DNA of 15,242 nt from Synechococcaceae bacterium WB8_1B_136 (GTDB lineage Bacteria; Cyanobacteriota; Cyanobacteriia; PCC-6307; Cyanobiaceae). The notes under the pieces are model-generated. The model saw nothing but the letters and a program-made list of their open reading frames with translations. It ran no database searches and had not been told where the DNA came from. Numbering within the stretch: position 1 is the first letter of the stretch; each line of letters starts with the position of its first letter. Made by a program: the position numbers and the translations under genes. Location of the stretch: positions 1 to 15,242 of the forward strand of contig RGNC01000035.1 of assembly GCA_010029175.1 (NCBI GenBank), in the 5' to 3' direction. Below, in pieces: positions 1 to 7,500 of this stretch.

Positions 1-232
1 CCCGCAGGGACACGGTCAATCGCTGGAGATCAGTGATGGCTCCTCGCCTCGGACGTGACGGGCGACCGCAGTGTAGTGATGGCCGAGCGTCGCTGAGCTG
101 AATCTGTGGCCCGCGCAACTGATTTGTTGCGGGGCGCCCGATCCTGAAAACCATCACTACACTGCGGTCGCCCGTCACGTCCGAGGCGAGGAGCCATCAC
201 TGATCTCCAGCGATTGACCGTGTCCCTGCGGG
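1..232. repeat. Perfect 82-bp inverted repeat with 68-bp centre
   Basis: Bases 1-82 are the exact reverse complement of 151-232 with no mismatch, and the centre is 83-150. Pairing stops at 83/150 (C against A). The left arm reaches the first base of the window, so it may continue beyond it. The right arm carries the leader and first codons of the STAS gene: a TACACT -10-like hexamer at 158-163, GAGG at 183-186, GAGGAG at 188-193 and the TTG at 214. The left arm therefore carries the same signals facing outward on the minus strand. The centre contains a smaller imperfect hairpin (GCAAC/GTTGC around 116-131). No transposase or target duplication is seen. A fold-back chimera at a contig end is at least as likely as a true biological repeat. 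Confidence 0.95.
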
Positions 233-561
233 GCGGCTACGAGCAGCAGGAGAGCTGTCTGCTGTTCCGTTTCACCGGCCAGCTGGACGCTTACTCCGAA
301 AAGCAATTCCTCAGCTTCATTGCCGATCACCGCACCAGCACGCCTCAGCCGCTGCTGATCGATCTGAGCCGCATCGATTTCATCGATTCCTCCGGCCTTG
401 GGGCGCTGGTGCAGCTGGCCAAGCAGTGCAATGAGCAGAAGCTGCAGTTCCTGGTGGTGGGCAACCCCCGGGTGGTGCAGACGGTGAAACTGGTGAGACT
501 CGAGGAGTATCTGCATCTCCAGCCCGATCTCGACACCGCCCTCGACGCCATCGCCGCCTGA
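214..561 (+). CDS. STAS-domain protein (anti-sigma factor antagonist-like)
   Basis: A 115-residue single STAS domain. Proteins of the SpoIIAA/RsbV class bind a partner anti-sigma kinase and are switched by phosphorylation of a serine, and they act in the cytoplasm. Visible features are the N-terminal strand FTGQLDAYSEKQF (20-32) and the conserved IDLSRIDFIDSSGLGAL (49-65). Ser59 in DSSG matches the SpoIIAA phosphorylation site. Length is typical for a stand-alone STAS protein. The start is unsure. TTG at 214 has no nearby Shine-Dalgarno sequence, while the frame stays open upstream to 148. ATC at 196 would add ITDLQR after a GAGG at good spacing, and this extension resembles homologues as I remember them. 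The first codons lie inside the inverted repeat. mrnC begins 28 bp downstream. No cognate kinase or phosphatase is in the window, so the regulatory target is unknown. Confidence 0.85.
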   Translation: MTVSLRGGYEQQESCLLFRFTGQLDAYSEKQFLSFIADHRTSTPQPLLIDLSRIDFIDSSGLGALVQLAKQCNEQKLQFLVVGNPRVVQTVKLVRLEEYLHLQPDLDTALDAIAA

Positions 562-589
562 GAGCGGCGCCGCAGGCTGGCTCAGTCAG

Positions 590-973
590 GTGGCCGTGCC
601 ACCGGTGAGCGCTGAGCTGGGACCCCTGCAGCTGGCCTGGCTGGGGGATGCCGTCTGGGAGCTGCACCAGCGGTTGCGCCGCTGCCGCCAGCCCGGCCGC
701 AGTGGCGATCTGCATCGGGCCGTGGTGGCTGATGTCCGTGCGGATGCCCAGTCGGCGGCCCTGGCGCGGCTGGAGGCCGACGGCCTGCTCACGGAGATGG
801 AGCTAGAGCTGGTACGGAGAGGACGCAACCGGGCTGGCCGGGGTCCTCGCAAAGGCGAAGCCGGGATCTATGGCCGTGCGACGGGATTTGAGACAATGGT
901 GGGCTGGCTCTTTCTGCAGAACCCCAGCCGCCTTGCCCAGTTGCTGGATCGACTCGAGGACGCCGACCCATAA
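590..973 (+). CDS. mrnC: Mini-ribonuclease III
   Basis: A 127-residue protein made only of an RNase III-like catalytic domain, with no double-stranded-RNA-binding domain. That architecture defines Mini-III, which in Bacillus matures the ends of 23S rRNA. The hallmark LAWLGDAVWELHQR is at residues 15-28, with Asp20 as a metal ligand. The second acidic residue is Glu101 in ATGFETMVGWLFL (97-109). The basic stretch RGRNRAGRGPRKG (77-89) is the usual substrate-binding segment. The start is GTG at 590, with another GTG at 596, and no strong ribosome binding site separates them. It sits between the STAS gene (28 bp upstream) and the SpoU methyltransferase (20 bp downstream). That placement suits co-expression of 23S rRNA processing and modification enzymes, though the functional link is an inference. 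Confidence 0.92.
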   Translation: MAVPPVSAELGPLQLAWLGDAVWELHQRLRRCRQPGRSGDLHRAVVADVRADAQSAALARLEADGLLTEMELELVRRGRNRAGRGPRKGEAGIYGRATGFETMVGWLFLQNPSRLAQLLDRLEDADP

Positions 974-993
974 CACTCCTTTGCCCGTCTGCC

Positions 994-2652
994 ATGAGCC
1001 CTCGTTTTGACCGTCGCCGCGACCAGGGCCAGGGCGCCGGAGCTGGAGCTGGGGGGGGTGGTGCCCGGGGTGGCCGGCCTGGCCGTCCGGCCTACGGCGG
1101 CCGGGGTGGATCCAAGCCCTACGCCCCCCGCGGCGAATGGCGCCCGGAGGGTGCCGATCGGCCCGAGCGGGGGGAACGGCCGGCCCGCAAGCCCTTTGAG
1201 CGCCGTTCGGTCGTCCGGCCCGGGGGTCGGTTCGAGGATCGCCAGGGCTCCGCTGGCTCCTCCGGCGGCCGGCCCGAGCGCAGCGGCCGCCCCGAGGGTC
1301 GCCGTTTCGGTGCCCCCAGGGGTGATGCGGCTGCGTTCAGGCCCGGCCGTCCCGCTGGACGCCCTGCCTTCGGCGCCCGGGCCCCATTCTCCGAGCGACG
1401 CCTGGAGGGCCGCTTCGAGCGTCGTCCAGACCGCCGCTTCGACAGCCGCTTGGAGGGCCGCCCGGAGCGCCGGGTTGAGCGCGATCGCCCCGTGGCCGTG
1501 GAGGTGCCCCAGGGCGCTTCCGAGCGCTTCAATGCCGCCCCGGCCGACGACCTGATCTGGGGCCGCCACGCCGCCCAGGCCGCCCTCGAGAGCGATCGCC
1601 CGATCCACCGGATCTGGTGCACCTCCGAGCTGCGCTTTCAGCCCCGCTTCCTGCAACTGTTGCGGGAGGCGAAGGCCGGCGGTGTGCTGGTGGAGGAGGT
1701 CACCTGGGCGCGGCTGGGCCAGCTCACCGATGGCGCTGTGCACCAGGGCATCGTGCTGCAGGTGGCGGCGGCCGACACCCTCGATCTGCCCACCCTGATC
1801 GACGGCTGCCGCAACCTCGGTGAACCGCCGCTGCTGATGGCCCTCGATGGCATCACCGATCCCCACAACCTGGGGGCGATCGTGCGCAGCGCCGAGGCCC
1901 TCGGTGCCCATGGCCTGGTGCTGCCCCAGCGCCGCAGCGCCGGCCTCACCGGCTCGGTGGCCAAGGTGGCCGCCGGCGCCCTGGAGCACCTGCCCGTGGC
2001 GCGGGTGGTGAACCTCAACCGCTCCCTCGACACCCTCAAGCAGGAGGGCTATCGCGTGATCGGTCTGGCCGGTGAGGGCAGCGTCTCGCTGACGGAGGCG
2101 GATCTCGACGGCCCCCTGGTGATCGTGACCGGCTCGGAGGGTTCCGGCCTTTCGATGCTCACCCGCAAGCACTGCGATCAGCTGGTGCGCATCCCCCTGC
2201 GCGGCGCCACCCCCAGCCTCAATGCCTCGGTGGCCACGGCGATGGTGCTCTACGAGGTGGCCCGCCGCGGCTGGATGAAGACCATCACCGGCTCTGCTCC
2301 GGCCCCCCGCATCGTTCGCCCCCAACTGCCGGCGCCCCTGGCGACGGTGGACGCCAGCACTGACCCACAGCACCAGCATGGGCTCGCGCCGCTGCAGGCG
2401 CAGGAGCCTGACCTGGAGCCCGACCTGGAGCCTGGACTCGGCGCTGAACACGACGCGGAGCAGGATGCTGAGCACGACGCTGCGCCTGATCCCCTGTTCG
2501 GCATCAAGGCGGAATCCAGTGCCGAGCTGGGGGAGCCCCGCAGCGAGGAGCAGGCCAGCGCCGCGCCCGGGGAGGCGGATGGGCTGGACGAGCTTCAGCT
2601 GGGCTTCGCCCCAGCTCCCGCCGGCGGCTTTTCCGGCGACATTCAGCTCTGA
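994..2652 (+). CDS. rlmB: 23S rRNA (guanosine-2'-O-)-methyltransferase, RlmB/TrmH (SpoU) family
   Basis: A 552-residue SPOUT-class methyltransferase that would transfer a methyl group from S-adenosylmethionine to a ribose 2'-OH in 23S rRNA (G2251 in E. coli for RlmB). Residues 1 to about 180 are low complexity, rich in Arg, Gly and Pro, with repeated LEGRxERR units. A SpoU substrate-binding domain starts near DDLIWGRHAA (185). The catalytic domain runs from about 280 to 427. It has motif 1 DPHNLGAIVRSAE (289-301, catalytic-type Asn292), motif 2 GSEGSGL (380-386) and motif 3 IPLRGATPSLNASVA (400-414) that forms the knotted SAM site. Residues 430-552 form an acidic tail (LEPDLEPGLGAEHDAEQDAEHD). 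Typical RlmB is about 250 residues, so both extensions are additions. The ATG at 994 lacks a clear Shine-Dalgarno. The exact target nucleotide is assumed from the family. Confidence 0.9.
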   Translation: MSPRFDRRRDQGQGAGAGAGGGGARGGRPGRPAYGGRGGSKPYAPRGEWRPEGADRPERGERPARKPFERRSVVRPGGRFEDRQGSAGSSGGRPERSGRPEGRRFGAPRGDAAAFRPGRPAGRPAFGARAPFSERRLEGRFERRPDRRFDSRLEGRPERRVERDRPVAVEVPQGASERFNAAPADDLIWGRHAAQAALESDRPIHRIWCTSELRFQPRFLQLLREAKAGGVLVEEVTWARLGQLTDGAVHQGIVLQVAAADTLDLPTLIDGCRNLGEPPLLMALDGITDPHNLGAIVRSAEALGAHGLVLPQRRSAGLTGSVAKVAAGALEHLPVARVVNLNRSLDTLKQEGYRVIGLAGEGSVSLTEADLDGPLVIVTGSEGSGLSMLTRKHCDQLVRIPLRGATPSLNASVATAMVLYEVARRGWMKTITGSAPAPRIVRPQLPAPLATVDASTDPQHQHGLAPLQAQEPDLEPDLEPGLGAEHDAEQDAEHDAAPDPLFGIKAESSAELGEPRSEEQASAAPGEADGLDELQLGFAPAPAGGFSGDIQL

Positions 2653-2695
2653 TGGCCCGTCGACGGCCAGAATGGCCGCACCCCAACCCGCTCCG

Positions 2696-2941
2696 ATGAC
2701 GTCCCTGTTCTGGCCCGCTCGCAGCCTCGCCAACGGTCTGGGCCTGGCCTGGTGGGCTCGGGTCGAAACCCGCGATCCGGACGTCACTTACTGGTTTGGC
2801 CCCTACGTGCGCCGCGCCAGCCTGGAGGCCGCCCTGCCGCCATTCCTGGCGGATCTGCGCCAGGAGGGCCCGGGGCAGCTGAGCCACAGCCTGGTGCGCG
2901 CCCGCCGCAGCGAGCCCCTCACGATCCAGGCCCAGGGCTGA
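2696..2941 (+). CDS. DUF1816 domain-containing protein
   Basis: An 81-residue protein matching the cyanobacterial DUF1816 pattern as I know it. It has LGLAWWARVETRDPDVTYWFGPYV (about 15-38), with an aromatic-rich core and the YWFGP turn. An amphipathic segment SLEAALPPFLADLRQEG follows, then a short strand ending LTIQAQG. There is no signal peptide or membrane segment, so it is probably cytoplasmic. The family is widespread in cyanobacteria, and I know of no firmly assigned function. ATG at 2696 is 43 bp behind the rlmB stop. An in-frame ATG at 2672 would add MAAPQPAP, and neither start has a convincing ribosome binding site. It lies between rlmB and gatA on the same strand. The longer upstream frame is only overlap with rlmB and is not used. 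Confidence 0.75.
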   Translation: MTSLFWPARSLANGLGLAWWARVETRDPDVTYWFGPYVRRASLEAALPPFLADLRQEGPGQLSHSLVRARRSEPLTIQAQG

Positions 2942-2985
2942 TCGCCCGGGCTGGCTCGTGGGCCTGGGCCACCGGCGCCGACTGA

Positions 2986-2991
2986 TAGCGT
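2986..2991 (+). promoter_or_regulatory. Possible -10 element before gatA
   Basis: The hexamer TAGCGT fits the loose cyanobacterial TANNNT -10 pattern and lies 27 bp before the gatA ATG. It sits in the 76-bp gap behind the DUF1816 gene, the largest gap in the plus-strand cluster. No clear -35 element is visible. A six-base match in GC-rich DNA is weak evidence. Confidence 0.25.
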
Positions 2992-3017
2992 CGAGCCCAG
3001 CACACAGCTGAGAGTCG

Positions 3018-4478
3018 ATGGGGATCGCCGAGTGGCGCGAGCAGCTCAAGCGCGGCCAGGTGTCCGCCCGGGAGCTCACCGATCATCACCTCAGCCGCAT
3101 CCAGGCGGTGGAACCCGCGGTGCATGCCTATCTGGAGGTCACCGCTGAGCGGGCCCGGGCCGATGCCGATCGCATCGATGCCCTGCGCGCCTCCGGCGCC
3201 GAGCTGCCCCCCCTGGCGGGCATTCCCCTCGCCATCAAGGACAACCTCTGCACCAAGGGCATCCGCACCACCTGTTCCAGCCGCATGCTGGAGTCCTTCG
3301 TGCCCCCCTACGAGAGCACCGTCACCGAGCGGCTGTGGCAGGCCGGCGGCGTGCTGCTGGGCAAGACCAACCTCGACGAGTTCGCCATGGGCAGCTCCAC
3401 CGAGACCTCCGCCTTCGGGCCGAGCCACAACCCCTGGAATCCCGAGAAGGTGCCGGGTGGCAGCTCCGGCGGCAGTGCGGCCGCCGTGGCCGCCGGGGAA
3501 TGCGTGGCCTCCCTTGGCTCCGACACCGGTGGCTCGATCCGCCAGCCCGCCTCCTTCTGCGGGGTGGTGGGCCTCAAGCCCACCTATGGCCGCGTCAGCC
3601 GCTACGGCCTGGTGGCCTTTGCCAGCTCTCTCGATCAGGTGGGCCCCTTCACCACCAGCGTGGCCGATGCCGCTGAGCTGCTGCAGGTGATCGCCGGCGC
3701 CGATCCCCGTGATTCCACCTGCCTCAAGGCGCCGGTGCCCGACTACTGCGCCAGCCTCAGCCAGCCCGTGGCCGGGCTGCGGGTGGGCATCGTGCGGGAG
3801 TGCTTCGAGGTGGAGGGGCTCGATCCGCAGGTGAAGGCCTCTGTGCTGGCGGCCGCCGCCCAGCTCGAGGCCCTGGGCTGCGAACTGTTGGATGTGAGCT
3901 GCCCCCGCTTCAACGACGGCATCGCCACCTACTACGTGATCGCCCCCTCCGAGGCGAGCGCCAACCTGGCCCGCTACGACGGCGTGAAGTACGGCTACCG
4001 CGCCGCTGATGCCACCAGCCTGGCGGAGATGACGGCCCGCAGCCGCGCCGAGGGGTTCGGCGATGAGGTGCAGCGCCGCATCCTGATCGGCACCTATGCC
4101 CTCTCGGCGGGCTACGTGGATGCCTACTACAAGAAGGCCCAGCAGGTGCGCACCCTGATCCGCCGCGATTTCGATCGCGCCTTCGAGGCGGTGGACGTGC
4201 TGCTCACCCCCACCGCCCCCACCACGGCCTTCGGTTTTGGTGCCCACGCCGAGGATCCCCTGGCGATGTACCTGGCCGACCTGCTCACCATCCCGGCCAA
4301 CATGGCTGGCCTGCCGGCCATCAGCCTGCCCTGCGGCTTCGATTCCGCCGGGCTGCCCATCGGCCTGCAGCTGATCAGCGGGGTGCTGCAGGAAGCGCGG
4401 CTGCTGCAGGTGGCCTACCACTACGAGCAGAGCGCCCGCGTGATGGAGCATCGTCCGGCCGCCGCCCTGGTGCCCTGA
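3018..4478 (+). CDS. gatA: Asp-tRNA(Asn)/Glu-tRNA(Gln) amidotransferase subunit A
   Basis: A 486-residue amidase-signature protein. GatA releases ammonia from glutamine or asparagine and passes it to GatB, where Glu-tRNA(Gln) (or Asp-tRNA(Asn)) is amidated. GatB and GatC are not in the window. The full Ser-cisSer-Lys triad is visible: Lys74 in IPLAIKDN, cis-Ser149 in the glycine/serine loop PGGSSGGSAAA (146-156), and nucleophile Ser173 in GSDTGGSIRQPA (167-178). Length is normal for GatA (about 480-490). The ATG at 3018 follows a weak TGAGAG purine stretch. The stop at 4476-4478 is directly followed by a 14-bp perfect palindrome, then dnaE. No truncation or substitution of key residues is seen. 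Confidence 0.97.
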   Translation: MGIAEWREQLKRGQVSARELTDHHLSRIQAVEPAVHAYLEVTAERARADADRIDALRASGAELPPLAGIPLAIKDNLCTKGIRTTCSSRMLESFVPPYESTVTERLWQAGGVLLGKTNLDEFAMGSSTETSAFGPSHNPWNPEKVPGGSSGGSAAAVAAGECVASLGSDTGGSIRQPASFCGVVGLKPTYGRVSRYGLVAFASSLDQVGPFTTSVADAAELLQVIAGADPRDSTCLKAPVPDYCASLSQPVAGLRVGIVRECFEVEGLDPQVKASVLAAAAQLEALGCELLDVSCPRFNDGIATYYVIAPSEASANLARYDGVKYGYRAADATSLAEMTARSRAEGFGDEVQRRILIGTYALSAGYVDAYYKKAQQVRTLIRRDFDRAFEAVDVLLTPTAPTTAFGFGAHAEDPLAMYLADLLTIPANMAGLPAISLPCGFDSAGLPIGLQLISGVLQEARLLQVAYHYEQSARVMEHRPAAALVP

Positions 4479-4492
4479 CGCCAGATCTGGCG
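4479..4492. repeat. Perfect 14-bp palindrome between gatA and dnaE
   Basis: CGCCAGATCTGGCG is self-complementary over all 14 bases. It begins at the base after the gatA stop codon and ends 12 bp before the first possible dnaE start. It has the symmetry of a protein-binding site. As RNA it could form only a small tight hairpin, with no following T run, so a classical intrinsic terminator is unlikely. Confidence 0.7.
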
Positions 4493-4504
4493 CCTGCGCC
4501 TAGG

Positions 4505-7500
4505 GTGGATGCGCCCATGCCGCTACCCGTGGCCTTCGTACCGCTCCACAACCACAGCGACTACAGCCTCCTGGACGGGGCGAGCCAGCTGCCGGCGATG
4601 GTGAAGCGGGCCGAGGAGCTCGGCATGCCCGCCCTGGCCCTCACCGATCACGGCGTGATGTACGGGGCCATCGAGCTGCTCAAGCTCTGCCGGGGCACAT
4701 CCGTGAAGCCGATCATCGGCAACGAGATGTATGTGATCAACGGCTCGCTCGATGATCCCACCCCCCCCAAGAAGGAACGCCGCTATCACCTGGTGGTGCT
4801 GGCGAGGAACGCCATCGGCTACCGCAACCTGGTGAAGCTCACCAGCATCAGCCATCTGCGCGGCATGCGCGGCCGGGGCATCTTTGCCCGCGCCTGCATC
4901 GACAAAGCCACCCTCAGCCAGTACAGCGAGGGCCTGATCGTGGCCACCGCCTGCCTGGGGGGCGAAATACCCCAGGCCATTCTCAAGGGGCGCCCGGACG
5001 TGGCCCGGGATGTGGCCCGCTGGTATCAGCAGCTGTTCGGCGACGACTTTTACCTCGAGATCCAGGATCACGGCTCTCCCGAGGATCGGATCGTGAACGT
5101 GGAGATGGTGCGCATCTCCCGCGAGCTGGGTATTCCCCTGATCGCCACCAACGACGCCCACTACCTCACCGCCAACGACGCCGAGGCCCACGACGCCCTG
5201 CTGTGCGTGCTCACCGGCAAGCTCGTGACCGATGAGAAGCGGCTGCGCTACACGGGCACGGAATTCATCAAGAGTGAGCAGGAGATGCTGGGCCTGTTCG
5301 CCGATCACCTCGAGCCGGAGGTGGTGGCTGAGGCCGTGACCAACACCGCCAAGGTGGCGGAGAAGGTGGAGGACTACGACATCCTCGGCCGTTACCAGAT
5401 GCCCCGCTTCCCGATTCCGGAAGGCCATACGGCGGTGAGCTACCTGCGCCATGTGAGTGAGCAGGGCCTGCGCGATCGCCTCGGCCTGGCTGAAGGGGCC
5501 GGCTTCGACCCCACCTACGGCGAGCGGCTGGATTTCGAGCTGCAGGTGATGGAGCAGATGGGCTTCCCCACCTACTTCCTGGTGGTGTGGGATTACATCC
5601 GCTTCGCCCGTGAGAGTGGCATTCCCGTGGGGCCGGGCCGGGGTTCAGCGGCGGGGTCGCTGGTGGCCTACGCCCTGGGGATCACCAACATCGATCCGGT
5701 TACCAACGGTTTGCTGTTCGAGCGTTTCCTGAACCCGGAACGCAAGTCGATGCCGGATATCGACACCGATTTCTGCATCGAGCGCCGCGGTGAGGTGATC
5801 GACTACGTGACCCGCCGCTATGGCGAGGAGAAGGTGGCCCAGATCATCACCTTCAACCGCATGACCTCGAAAGCGGTGCTGAAGGATGTGGCCCGGGTGC
5901 TGGATATTCCCTATGGCGATGCCGACCGGCTGGCCAAGTTGATCCCGGTGGTGCGCGGCAAGCCGGCCAAGCTCAAGGAGATGATCGGTCCGGAATCGCC
6001 GGCACCGGAATTCCGCGAGAAGTATGAGGCCGATCCCCAGGTGAAGCGCTGGGTGGACATGGCGATGCGCATCGAGGGCACCAACAAGACCTTCGGTGTG
6101 CATGCCGCCGGCGTGGTGATCGCCTCTGACCCCCTCGACGAGGTGGTGCCGCTGCAGCGCAACAACGATGGCCAGGTGATCACCCAGTACTTCATGGAAG
6201 ACGTGGAGTCGATGGGGCTGCTGAAGATGGATTTCCTCGGCCTCAAGAACCTCACCATGATCGACAAGACCGTTGATCTGGTGGAACAGAGCAGCGGCGA
6301 GAAGGTGGACCCCGACGCTCTGCCCCTGGATGATCCCGGCACCTATGGCCTGCTGGCCCGCGGCGATCTGGAGGGCATCTTCCAGCTGGAATCCAGTGGC
6401 ATGCGCCAGATCGTGCGCGATCTCAAACCCTCATCCCTGGAAGACATCTCCTCGATCCTGGCCCTGTATCGCCCCGGCCCCCTGGATGCCGGCCTGATCC
6501 CCAAATTCATCAACCGCAAACACGGCCGCGAGGTGATTGATTTCGCCCACGCCAAGTTGGAGCCGATCCTGCAGGAAACCTACGGGATCATGGTGTACCA
6601 GGAGCAGATCATGCGCATCGCCCAGGATCTGGCCGGCTACTCGCTCGGTGAAGCCGACCTGTTGCGGCGGGCCATGGGCAAGAAGAAGAAGAGCGAGATG
6701 GAGAAACACCAGAGCATCTTCGTGAAGGGTGCCACGGAGCGGGGTGTGGATCCAAAGGTGGCAGAGGGGTTGTTTGAGCAGATGGTGTTGTTCGCCGAGT
6801 ACTGCTTCAACAAGAGCCACTCCACCGCCTACGGCGCGGTGACGTATCAGACCGCCTACCTCAAGGCCCACTACCCCGTGGCCTACATGGCCGCCCTGCT
6901 CACGGTGAATGCCGGCACCACTGACAAGGTGCAGCGTTACATCGCCAACTGCAATGCCATGGGCATCGAGGTGATGCCGCCGGATGTGAATGCCTCCGGC
7001 ATCGACTTCACCCCCGTGGGGGATCGCATCCTGTTCGGCCTTTCGGCCGTGCGCAACCTCGGCGATGGCGCCATCCGCGCCCTGATCGAGGCGCGCCAGG
7101 GCGAGGGCCCCTTCCGCTCCCTCGCCGATCTGTGCGACCGCATCCCCGGCACCACCCTCAACCGCCGGGGGCTGGAATCGCTGATTCACTGTGGCGCCCT
7201 CGATGGGTTGGAGCCCAGGGCCAACCGGGCCCAGTTGATGGCCGATCTGGATCTGATCCTCGATTGGGCCAGCTCCCGCGCCAGGGATCGGGCCAGCGGC
7301 CAGGGCAATCTGTTCGATCTGCTTGGCGGTGGTGGCGGTGCAGGTGGCGGTGCTGCTGATGCCACGGTCAGCACGGGTGATCTGAGCACCGCCCCCAAGG
7401 CCGCCCCAGTGGCCGACTATCCCCCCACGGAGAAGTTGCGGTTGGAGAAGGAGCTGGTGGGTTTCTACCTCTCGGATCATCCGCTCAAGCAGCTCACCCG

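Noticed and set aside
1..232. MITE or insertion-sequence terminal repeat
   Set aside because: The arm includes the native start of a conserved gene, no transposase or target-site duplication is seen, and the left boundary is cut by the window edge.
868..2787. 639-residue antisense frame opposite rlmB
   Set aside because: Low-complexity Gly/Ala/His/Gln composition, with no domain, opposite a gene with clear SpoU motifs. Long antisense frames are expected at this G+C.
2919..4451. 510-residue antisense frame opposite gatA
   Set aside because: Gly/His/Gln-rich shadow of GatA codons; GatA has its full catalytic triad on the plus strand.
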